Below, one piece after another: positions 6,829-14,379 of a stretch of DNA of 64,000 bases (within the stretch, counting starts at the first letter, position 1; each line of letters opens with the position of its first letter). Both the position numbers and the translations under genes were made by a program. The notes under the pieces were generated by a model. The model saw nothing but the letters and a program-made list of their open reading frames with translations. It did not search any database and had not been told where the DNA came from. Origin of the DNA: Garicola koreensis (GTDB lineage: Bacteria; Actinomycetota; Actinomycetes; Actinomycetales; Micrococcaceae); contig NZ_JACIBT010000002.1 in the NCBI RefSeq assembly GCF_014195445.1, forward strand, positions 157,267 through 221,266. Reading direction: 5' to 3'.

Positions 6829-9045
6829 TCATCCCCGCATGCCCAGGGCGAAGGGCAGCACGGCCTGGGCCCCGGCTCGGCGCAGTTCACCGGCTGTGAC
6901 GGTGAGCGTCCAGCGTGAGACCACCTCGTCGTCGACCAGCAGCACGGCCGCACCATTGATCCGGGCACGCATCTCTTCCGGTACGGCGAAGCAGCCCAGC
7001 AGTCCGGACAGCCGGAAAGCACTGTTGGCCTCAACCGACCCGCTAGGACCACCGGATGCCCAGCTCAGTTCACCCGCGTAGGGGAGCCGACCGATGTGGG
7101 CCAACCCCTGCGCCAGGCTGCTGACCAGCTGCGGCCGACGGGCCGAGGGGACAGAGACGACCACCTCAGGTCTGCGCTGCCAGTCCCACTCGGAGAGTAC
7201 CCGCACAACTGCACCCAGCAGGCCTTCTGGCACCGGAGCATCCTGGTCCTGCAGCGCCGCGCGCACCGCAGGACCCCAGCCGAGGTCACTGAGCCGCGCC
7301 AGCGCGCGACCGGGTTCGGCCACTTCGTCGGTGGGCAGCCGGCCCTTCAGTGAGATTCCCAAGGCATCCAGCCCGGTGGGCCACTGTTTGCGCGGGGCGA
7401 TCTCCACACCCACCCGGTCCAGACTGGCCCGGGCCTGCGCCACCGCACTGGTACCGATGCTCTGCGGATACCACGGGCCAGCACAGGTGTCGCAGCGTCC
7501 GCAGGGTGCCGCCTGGTCGTCGTCGAGCGCGGTGGCCAGATACACCATCCGGCACGCACCGGGGGCCAGCCGCTCATAGTCGAGCATCGCCTGCTGCTCC
7601 TCACGGCGCAGCTGCAGGATCCTCTCGTAGCGTGCGGCGTCGTAGTGCCAGGGCTGACCGGTGGCCAGCCACCCTCCACTGACCCGCTTGACGGCGCCAT
7701 CGACCTCTAGGACCTTCAGCAGCAGCTCCAGGGCCGAGCGGCGCACGTCGACGGCGGCCTCCAGCTTGGCCGCCGACAGCGGCTGCGCGGTGCTCAGCTG
7801 TCCCAACACGTCGTCGGCGCGCTGCTGGTTCGGCATGGAGGCTTGGGCGAAGTGCTCCCAGATCCGCACGTCCTCTTTGCCCGGAAGCAGCAGCACATCA
7901 GCGTTCTGCACCGCCCGGCCGGCGCGGCCGATCTGTTGATAGTAGGACACCGGCGACGAGGGTGCCCCCAGATGCACGACGAACCCCAGGTCAGGTTTGT
8001 CGAAGCCCATACCCAGGGCGCTGGTGGCCACCAGCGCCCTGACCCGGTTCTCCTTCAGCGCCTGCTCCAGCTGCTGACGCTCATCCGGGTCGGTCTTGCC
8101 GGTGTAGGCGGCGACCTCATAGCCATGAGCACCCAGATGCTGGGCGACATCTTCGGCCTGGGCGACGGTGAGTGTGTAGATGATGCCGCTGCCGGAGAGT
8201 TCGCCCAGGTGTTCGGTGAGCCAGGCGATGCGCTGCTCGGAGTCTTGAAGTCTGAGCACCCCCAGCCGCAGCGAGTCACGGCTGAGGCCTCCGCGCAGAA
8301 TTCTGACCCCGCGCTCGCCGTCAGCGGGTTCGGCAGTGCTGTCACCGGGTTCAGTGTCGCCGTCGTGCGCTGCTGGTGCTGCTCCCGGTGCTGCTTCTGG
8401 TGCCAGCTGAGCGGCGACGTCGTCGACCACCCGGGAGTTCGCCGTCGCGGTGGTGGCCAGTACGGGCACATCATTGGCGAGGCTGGCCACGATCTCGCGG
8501 ATGCGGCGGTAGTCGGGACGGAAGTCATGGCCCCAGTCGGAGATGCAGTGGGCCTCATCGATCACCAGCATCCCCATCCGGTGCAGCAGTCCGGGCAGCA
8601 CCTCATCGCGGAAGCGGGGATTGGCCAGCCGCTCCGGCGAGATCAGCAGCACATCCAGCTTATCGGCCTCAAGCGCGGCCAGCACTGATTCCCACTCATG
8701 GGCATTGGCCGAGTTCACCGCCTGCGCGCGGACACCGGCGCGTGCGGCGGCTGCCATCTGGTCACGCATCAGGGCGATCAGCGGCGACACGATCAGGCTG
8801 AGGCCGCGGCCGCGCCGGCGCAGCAGATGGGCGGCCAAGAAGTAGACCGCGGATTTGCCCCAACCGGTCTTCTGCACCACCAGCACCCGGCCCCGCTGCT
8901 GGACCAGCGCGGAGATGGCCTCGAACTGCCCAGCCCGGAAATCATCCTCGCGCCCGGTCAGCAGGGTCAGCCGCTCACGCGCCTCGGCGTAGAAGCCGGG
9001 GTCGGAGTCCGACTCGGACGTGGTGTACAGCGCCTGGGTGTCCAT
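6829..9045 (-). CDS. recQ: RecQ-family ATP-dependent DNA helicase
   Basis: A 738-residue superfamily 2 helicase. The first 400 residues hold the motor: GWGKSAVYF (motif I), IVSPLIALMRDQ (Ia), DEAH (II), TATAN (III), and QIGRAGR (VI). The RecQ zinc-binding region follows, with cysteines in GACRMVYL, CGRCDTC. The C-terminal 200 residues end with a phosphoribosyltransferase-like motif, AAVLLVDDEVVSRWTLTVTA, as seen in many actinobacterial RecQ proteins. An insertion rich in Ala, Pro and Glu lies between motor lobes (around residues 215-245). It unwinds DNA in a 3'-5' direction during repair and fork restart, by family knowledge. It is a single gene, convergent with the helical-partner gene. A CAGGGT near -10 suggests a very short leader. 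Confidence 0.9.
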   Translation of the reverse strand: MDTQALYTTSESDSDPGFYAEARERLTLLTGREDDFRAGQFEAISALVQQRGRVLVVQKTGWGKSAVYFLAAHLLRRRGRGLSLIVSPLIALMRDQMAAAARAGVRAQAVNSANAHEWESVLAALEADKLDVLLISPERLANPRFRDEVLPGLLHRMGMLVIDEAHCISDWGHDFRPDYRRIREIVASLANDVPVLATTATANSRVVDDVAAQLAPEAAPGAAPAAHDGDTEPGDSTAEPADGERGVRILRGGLSRDSLRLGVLRLQDSEQRIAWLTEHLGELSGSGIIYTLTVAQAEDVAQHLGAHGYEVAAYTGKTDPDERQQLEQALKENRVRALVATSALGMGFDKPDLGFVVHLGAPSSPVSYYQQIGRAGRAVQNADVLLLPGKEDVRIWEHFAQASMPNQQRADDVLGQLSTAQPLSAAKLEAAVDVRRSALELLLKVLEVDGAVKRVSGGWLATGQPWHYDAARYERILQLRREEQQAMLDYERLAPGACRMVYLATALDDDQAAPCGRCDTCAGPWYPQSIGTSAVAQARASLDRVGVEIAPRKQWPTGLDALGISLKGRLPTDEVAEPGRALARLSDLGWGPAVRAALQDQDAPVPEGLLGAVVRVLSEWDWQRRPEVVVSVPSARRPQLVSSLAQGLAHIGRLPYAGELSWASGGPSGSVEANSAFRLSGLLGCFAVPEEMRARINGAAVLLVDDEVVSRWTLTVTAGELRRAGAQAVLPFALGMRG

Positions 9046-9190
9046 AGGGCCACCCTGTCACGTAGGCCTGGTGGTGCAACCAGTGATGAATGGTCGCCCT
9101 CAGGGCCTGCGGCAGGCGCGGACACTCGCTTCCGATGTTTTCGGGCCCGTCTTCGACGTCCCGAGTCAACGTTCAGCGACATGACAGTCA

Positions 9191-9390
9191 TGTCTATGCG
9201 TGTTGACAACACCGTCATCGGAGCCCCCGATGCCCATGCCCGAAACTGTTCAGTGATCCTTGACGGAGAATCTGTGCGCCTGGCACCGCTCTATGACGTC
9301 TCAACCGAACCGGCCCACACCAAGGGGGCAGACGTGACCTCGACCGGGTCTCTGAGCTGGCCGAATGACAGCAAGGGTGCCGCATCCTAG
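9191..9390 (+). pseudogene. HipA-like kinase, C-terminal remnant
   Basis: About 66 codons ending at TAG 9388-9390 retain the active-site segment of HipA toxins: VIGAPDAHARNCSVILDG matches the conserved I(G/A)NxDxHxKN catalytic loop, followed by VRLAPLYDVST. The rest of the roughly 400-residue kinase and its HipB antitoxin are absent. In the catalytic loop the usual N before D is replaced by P. This is a leftover of a type II toxin-antitoxin module, next to other decayed modules. Confidence 0.7.
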
Positions 9391-9452
9391 TCAACAATAA
9401 TTGTGCCAGCTATGCTGGTCCTGTAACAGTTTCTGTTGGAGGGGGGTAGGTT

Positions 9453-10038
9453 ATGGACACCACCGCCCTGCCTGATCTCCTGCGGTACCAAGATATGGAA
9501 TCACAGGGACTGACTCGGCACCGGCTCGACCACCTGGTTAAAGCGGGGGAATACGAGCGTGTTGCCCCAGGGATGTTTCTCCGAGCTGGCCCCATTGACG
9601 ACGTCACGGCCGCCTGGATGGCGATCGCTGCCAGAAAGCCGGATGCGACACTTTGTCTTCTTTCTGCGCTAGCTCTCCACGACCTGACCGACGAGATTCC
9701 GCGTAGCAGCCACATGGCGATCCCCCGCGGAACTCACCCAATGAAGATCCACCACGTGCCGATCACCTGGCATCGTTTCGTCCCAGACTCGTTCACCATC
9801 GGCCGGGGCAAACATGCTTTGCCGGGGGGGGGGCTTGTCCATTGGCCTATATTCACCCGAGCGGACGATCATCGACCTGTTCCGATTTCGGAACGAGTGG
9901 GGGAGTGATCTTGCGATCGGCGCGCTGAAACGCTGGTTGCGCGCGCCCGCTAGCAGTCCTGCGACGCTACTGACAATGGCCGACGATTTTCCAGGAACGA
10001 AGGGCGCCTTGAGGGGCGCTTTGGAGATCCTGTTATGA
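9453..10038 (+). pseudogene. AbiEi-family antitoxin, frameshifted at a G10 tract
   Basis: The type IV antitoxin of an AbiE module. Residues 1-122 carry the N-terminal winged-helix region (ESQGLTRHRLDHLVKAGEYERVAPGMFLRAG) and the next domain (CLLSALALHDLTDEIP). At 9824-9833 there are ten consecutive G. Reading them as nine restores GLSIGLYSPERTIIDLFRFRNEWG and the rest of the domain to TGA 10038; as written the frame ends at 9908 after unrelated residues. A GGAGGGGGG ribosome site precedes the ATG. The stop overlaps the AbiEii start by 4 bases, as in intact modules. It could be a true loss, a phase-variable switch, or a homopolymer read error. Confidence 0.8.
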
Positions 10039-10436
10039 GCCCTGCGCCCAAATACGGAACTCCGGCTGGTGACGCGGCTCTGGCGATTCAGCGACTTGCC
10101 AGGCGGACAGGCGGTGACGTCCAAGAGTTGCAGACGCTCTACGTCCTGGAAGCCCTCCTGGCTCGCTTGGCCATTTCCGATTACCGCGATGACTTCGTTT
10201 TGAAGGGCGGAGTGCTACTCGCAGCTTTCGCGGTTCGCCGTCCCACCAAGGACATCGATCTGCAAGCGTCCGGTCTTGCAAACGACGCAGACGAGGTAGC
10301 AGATCGGGTGCGGAAGGTCGCGGCGCTGGAGTTCGCCGATGTTTTGAAGTCTGTGGCGAGTTTTTCCGACCCTGTGCTCACTGGCACCGCAAGCGGGCAT
10401 TGGGAGGCTCCCTCGGCGACGTGGCGTGACCACTAA
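10035..10436 (+). pseudogene. AbiEii toxin, truncated nucleotidyltransferase
   Basis: A 133-residue remnant of the AbiEii nucleotidyltransferase toxin. The N-terminus is conserved: LYVLEALLARLAIS, then FVLKGGVLLAAFAVRRPTKDIDLQA, which holds the GG and DxD residues that bind nucleotide and metal. Full-length AbiEii is roughly 250-300 residues. Here the sequence loses similarity after about residue 110 (FSDPVLTG) and stops early. Because the downstream catalytic lobe is missing, the toxin is probably inactive, consistent with the frameshift in its antitoxin gene. The region to 10,564 shows nothing else recognisable. Confidence 0.75.
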
Positions 10437-10564
10437 CGTTTTCCAATTTCAGCCATCTTCCCCTCAGTCAGGGCAGGCCGCTGTAGGTCGCATATAAACC
10501 GTCTAGGTGCACCGCCGCGAGAGCGCCTCCCACCGGAATACGAGATCCGGTCAGCACAGGCGGC

Positions 10565-11608
10565 TTAGGGTCGGTCGTCGTCGTGAGGGCTCTGCCGGAC
10601 TGCGCGTGCGGTTTCGACCAGATGGTTTCCGTCTGCTGTGTTGAGAGCTTCGAGCATGCGGGCTGCCCCGGGTGCCAGGCGGGATCGGCTGGTGGTGGCG
10701 CCGTAGATTTCAGCGAGGTTGGCAGCGGCGGCACCCAAGGCTGCTGCGGCGTCGTCGTCGGTTTTGCGCAGGATCAGCATGGGCAGATGCAGCTTCAGCA
10801 GCCGGTTCCAGTAGTCGGCGCGCATCCGGCCGGCCACCTGGGCCGTCTTACCGCCTTCGCCGCGCGCCAGGGCGAGGACGCCGAAGCAGTCGTGGAGGAA
10901 GCGCAGCTGCTCAGTGGGGGAGCGGGCTGCCCGCGAGATGTGGCCCGGTCCGCCGTCGTGGTCTGCGGCTAGGGTGATGAAGTAGCAGTCGACGCTGTTG
11001 ACGAAGGACACCCGCCCAGCGTGCAGAAACGCGCTGAGCATGAAGGGGTGGTCGTTGGCGTAGTTCAGCTGCGGATTGAACCGGTAGCCCAGCCGGCGCA
11101 GAAACGTGGTGCGGAACAGCTTCTGGATGTGCAGAGAGTTCAGCCAGCCGGGGTGATAGTCGTGGACTTCGGGCAGCTCCTCAGCACCCAGCACGTTGGG
11201 CGCGGAGCGGTCCACGCCGACATAGCGACCCACCACGACGTCGCAGCGGTGCCTGCGGGCCGAGGCGGTCATAGCGCTCAGTGCTTTGGGCCCGAGGTAG
11301 TCGTCGGCGTCGACGAAGAAGAGGTACCTGCCCGTGGCGGTCTCCAGGATGCGGTTGCGCCCGGTGGAGGCGTTGCCGGTGTTGGACTGCCGCATGACTT
11401 TGAACCGCGCCCACGGGGCGGCCGCGCGGAACCGGCGAGCCTGGGCCAGGGTGTCATCGGTGGAGCCGTCGTCGACGATCAGCACCTCGATCCGTGAGGC
11501 GCCCAGCGACTGCTCGGCCACTGACTGCAGGCACCGGCCGATCGTGGCTGCGCTGTTGTAGCTGGTGACACCAACGGTGACCAGGGGGCGCTTGAACGTT
11601 TTCCTCAC
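10565..11608 (-). CDS. Family 2 glycosyltransferase
   Basis: A 347-residue GT-A fold glycosyltransferase. The N-terminal VTVGVTSYNSAATIGRCLQSV, the nucleotide-binding VLIVDDGSTDDT (about residues 42-53), GNASTGRNRIL and FVDADDYLG with the metal-binding DxD (about 96-104) are typical of GT2. There are no membrane segments, so it acts in the cytoplasm. It likely adds a sugar to a cell-wall polymer, as the neighbours at 13-26 kb are polymer genes; donor and acceptor are unknown. The GTG start has TAGGCT 7 bases upstream and no ribosome site, so the mRNA is probably leaderless. Confidence 0.85.
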   Translation of the reverse strand: MRKTFKRPLVTVGVTSYNSAATIGRCLQSVAEQSLGASRIEVLIVDDGSTDDTLAQARRFRAAAPWARFKVMRQSNTGNASTGRNRILETATGRYLFFVDADDYLGPKALSAMTASARRHRCDVVVGRYVGVDRSAPNVLGAEELPEVHDYHPGWLNSLHIQKLFRTTFLRRLGYRFNPQLNYANDHPFMLSAFLHAGRVSFVNSVDCYFITLAADHDGGPGHISRAARSPTEQLRFLHDCFGVLALARGEGGKTAQVAGRMRADYWNRLLKLHLPMLILRKTDDDAAAALGAAAANLAEIYGATTSRSRLAPGAARMLEALNTADGNHLVETARAVRQSPHDDDRP

Positions 11609-11615
11609 GCAGACC

Positions 11616-11621
11616 AGCCTA
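11616..11621 (-). promoter_or_regulatory. -10 hexamer, leaderless GT2 gene
   Basis: TAGGCT on the minus strand, 7 bases before the GTG at 11608. Confidence 0.5.
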
Positions 11622-11732
11622 TCGGCCGGGCGGATCTATGGTGCCGCCACCGCATGGAACTGAGGCTAGGGCTGGCGAGTCAGTGGCGCGAATCGTTGAC
11701 ACTGCACCGGACCCGGGATATGTTCCGGATTA

Positions 11733-11748
11733 CGTGACGTGTATCACT
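11733..11748 (+). promoter_or_regulatory. CRP/GlxR-like operator upstream of the GMC gene
   Basis: CGTGACGTGTATCACT has GTGA-N6-TCAC symmetry, one base short on each side of the TGTGA-N6-TCACA consensus of CRP-family regulators. It sits about 40 bases before the GMC oxidoreductase start, which is usable for activation or repression. Confidence 0.4.
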
Positions 11749-11788
11749 TTCACAGTGTGGGGGTGCGCGACTTTCCGAGGGGGTTGGA

Positions 11789-13387
11789 ATGACTGACATT
11801 TTCGACTACATCATCGTCGGTGCGGGTGCCGCCGGTGCCACATTGGCAGACGAACTCAGCAAACGCACGAATGCCTCCGTCCTGATTCTGGAAAGCGGCG
11901 GTCCGGACCGTGATCCACTCATTCACATCCCGAAGGGGTTCTTCTTTCTGTACGGAGGGAAGAAGCATTCGTTCTACTACAGCACCAAGCCAGTGCGGCA
12001 GTCCGGCCAGCCTGATTCCTGGCAGCGTGGGCGGGTGGATGGTGGATCCACCTCCCTGAACGGCATGCAATATGACCGCGCGGGCCAGCACTACTGGGAC
12101 TCCGTGGCTCAGACCGCAGACTCCCGGTGGGCCTGGGATCAGGTGCTGGATAATTACCGGGCCTTGGAAAATCACGACCTGGGCGCCTCCGAAGTACGTG
12201 GGGTTGCCGGGCCGCTGTCTATTATGACCACCCGAGATCCCGAACCCATCAACGACGCGGTCGTCGAAGCTGCCGAGGCCTACGGTCTGCCATGGACCGA
12301 CGACCTCAATGAGCACGACGGCGAACGAATCTCCTATATCCCCAACACGATCAAGAACGGACGTCGCCACAGCACCTCAGCGGCGTTCCTGGCTTCCGCA
12401 CGGAAGCGAAGCAACGTCACCCACGTGCATCACGCGCACGCATTCCGTGTGCACTTTGACGGCACTCGGGCCACCGGGATCGAAGCCGTGGTCAGGGGTC
12501 AGCGGCGGCTGTTCTATGCCAACCGAGAGATCATCCTCTCCGGCGGGCCACTGGAGACCCCCATGCTGCTGGAGCGCTCCGGGGTGGGCCAACCAGAGGT
12601 GCTGAACAGGATCGGCGTCAAAACGGTGGCCGAAAGCCCACATGTCGGTGAGCATGCCGTCGAGCAGCGCATGTTCGCCTACCAGTGGAAGATCAAGGAG
12701 ACATTGGGGCCGGGCTATAGTCAGCAGCTGTCCACCAAGCTGCAGCAGCTGCGGGCAGGTCTGATGTGGCTGGTAAACCGCGGCGGACTCATGGGCACCG
12801 GAGGCTATGACTTGGCGGCGTTCGCCAAATCCCAACAGGAGCTCGACGTGCCGGATCTGTTTCTGATGTTCAACCCCCTGCTGCTGGACCTCTCCGCCGC
12901 CGGACTGGCGGTCGCCAAAGACCCCGGCATCAGTGGGGCGGGGTACCTGGTGACACCCACAACCGAGAGTTCCATCCACGCCACCGGTCAAGACCCCTTT
13001 GCCCCACCTGAGATCGACGCCCGGTACTTGGAAGACGACGCCGAACAGGTCGCTCAGCACCGCGGTATGCAGATCGCCCGCGACATCATGTCCCAGCATC
13101 CGTTGGCCGACTTGGTGGTGGAGGAGCAGGCGCCTGGGCCCGCGGTGCGCAGCAAAGAAGACGTCATCGCCCACTCGTGGTTGAGTGGGCACGCTCTGCA
13201 CGGCTGCGGTACGACACGGATGGGATCCGACGACGATGCCGTCGTCGACCCGAGTCTGCGCGTGCGTGGTGTGGAGGGCCTGCGCGTCGCCGACGCCTCG
13301 GTGCTGCCGCGTCAGCCGGGAAACAGTATGGCGCCGTCCATTCTGGTCGGCGCCCGGGCAGCCCGCTTCATCGCGGAGGAGGCGTAA
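11789..13387 (+). CDS. GMC-family FAD oxidoreductase
   Basis: A 532-residue flavoprotein of the glucose-methanol-choline family. The N-terminal DYIIVGAGAAGATLADEL (residues 6-23) binds FAD ADP; GGGSTSLNGMQY-type sequence appears as RVDGGSTSLNGMQYDR near residue 82. The C-terminal HALHGCGTTRMG (about 467-478) carries the catalytic histidine region, and VADASVLPRQPGNSMAP closes the FAD site. No signal peptide is seen. Family enzymes oxidise alcohols or polyols; the substrate is unknown. It is preceded by a GAGGGGG ribosome site and a CRP-like operator. The next gene starts about 115 bases downstream. Confidence 0.88.
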   Translation: MTDIFDYIIVGAGAAGATLADELSKRTNASVLILESGGPDRDPLIHIPKGFFFLYGGKKHSFYYSTKPVRQSGQPDSWQRGRVDGGSTSLNGMQYDRAGQHYWDSVAQTADSRWAWDQVLDNYRALENHDLGASEVRGVAGPLSIMTTRDPEPINDAVVEAAEAYGLPWTDDLNEHDGERISYIPNTIKNGRRHSTSAAFLASARKRSNVTHVHHAHAFRVHFDGTRATGIEAVVRGQRRLFYANREIILSGGPLETPMLLERSGVGQPEVLNRIGVKTVAESPHVGEHAVEQRMFAYQWKIKETLGPGYSQQLSTKLQQLRAGLMWLVNRGGLMGTGGYDLAAFAKSQQELDVPDLFLMFNPLLLDLSAAGLAVAKDPGISGAGYLVTPTTESSIHATGQDPFAPPEIDARYLEDDAEQVAQHRGMQIARDIMSQHPLADLVVEEQAPGPAVRSKEDVIAHSWLSGHALHGCGTTRMGSDDDAVVDPSLRVRGVEGLRVADASVLPRQPGNSMAPSILVGARAARFIAEEA

Positions 13388-13501
13388 TACCGCGGAGTCG
13401 CCATGAGCTGCGGAACACCGATAGCCGCACGCCTGACGCACTTGAACGGGTTGACTCGCCGCCGTCGTATACACTGCATCGTGGACCGAATGGAGACACC
13501 T

Positions 13502-14221
13502 GTGCAGACTGACCCGATCATCGCCGTCGTGCCCTGCCGTGCTGGTAGCGAGCGGGTGAAGAACAAGAACACCCGGCCCTTCGCCGGGTTCGACGGTGGC
13601 CTCTTGGAACTGAAGCTGGCCCAGCTTGCTGCCGTGGCCGAGCTGGAGGAGATCATCATCTCCACCAATGACCCGGTGGTCAGCGACTACGCCCAGAGGT
13701 TCTCCGCGACGCAGGATCGCCGGGTGACTGTGATCGAACGGCCCGATGAGCTGGGCCGCTCCTCGACACCGATGAGCGAGTTCATCCAGTATCTGGGGCG
13801 CCTGCGTGAGCGCGGCACCATGCTGATGACCCATGTGACCCACCCGCTGCTGACCTCCGGGGTGTTCGCCGAGCTGATCAGCTCCTGGCGGCAAGCCCAC
13901 GCCCAGGGCCACGACAGTCTGCTGACGGTCACCAAGCTGCACACCTTCCTGTGGGACGCCTCCGGCAGACCCTTCAACTACGACGACGCCGAAGAGAAGT
14001 GGCCGCGCAGCCAGGACATTGAGCCGCTGTTCGAGGTGAACCACGCCGCGTACCTGATCCCGTTCTCCCGTGTGGGAGAGGTCGGTGACCGGGTGGGGGA
14101 GAACCCCTATATGCATGAAATGTCCGGCGAAGCGGTGATGGACATCGACTGGGAAGATCAGTTCCAGCTGCTGCAGGACCTGGCCGAAGCCAAGCAGATG
14201 CGCGACCACAGCTTGATCTGA
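13502..14221 (+). CDS. CMP-sugar-type cytidylyltransferase (acylneuraminate family)
   Basis: I choose GTG 13502, with GGAGA at 13492-13496; the open frame reaches back to 13403 but the family begins right at this point. The 239-residue protein starts with IIAVVPCRAGSERVKNKNTRPF, matching the nucleotide-binding loop of CMP-acylneuraminate and related cytidylyltransferases. EEIIISTNDPVVSDYA and HVTHPLLTSGVF follow. The conserved Asp of DIDWEDQF near the C-terminus fits the metal site. It would activate an acidic sugar with CTP. The GT29-like genes at 16286-19982 are natural candidates to use the product. The nine-carbon sugar synthesis genes (neuB, neuC) are not in the window, so the exact sugar is open. 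Confidence 0.75.
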   Translation: MQTDPIIAVVPCRAGSERVKNKNTRPFAGFDGGLLELKLAQLAAVAELEEIIISTNDPVVSDYAQRFSATQDRRVTVIERPDELGRSSTPMSEFIQYLGRLRERGTMLMTHVTHPLLTSGVFAELISSWRQAHAQGHDSLLTVTKLHTFLWDASGRPFNYDDAEEKWPRSQDIEPLFEVNHAAYLIPFSRVGEVGDRVGENPYMHEMSGEAVMDIDWEDQFQLLQDLAEAKQMRDHSLI

Positions 14222-14379
14222 GGGGAGCACTCGGGTCTTGCTCCGTCCAATACGTGGGCTCCGTTCAAAAATGGGCAACGTTCAGCATGACTGAATATCG
14301 ACAACTAGTGAATGCCTGCAGCGACGGGCGTCCCCGGAACCGTGCCAAAATGGGTCAGAACAAGGCAGGTGAACCGCAG

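Noticed and set aside
9046..9190. Possible gene between recQ and the HipA remnant
   Set aside because: No start with coding-like sequence or homology is visible; only weak frames overlapping recQ upstream.
13442..13475. A sigma-A promoter (TTGAAC / TTGACT with TATACA or TACACT) before the cytidylyltransferase gene
   Set aside because: The available hexamer pairs give spacers of 11-13 or 20-22 bases, outside the usual range.
12377..14278. A 633-codon minus-strand open frame opposite the GMC and cytidylyltransferase genes
   Set aside because: It spans two well-supported plus-strand genes and shows only compositional bias.
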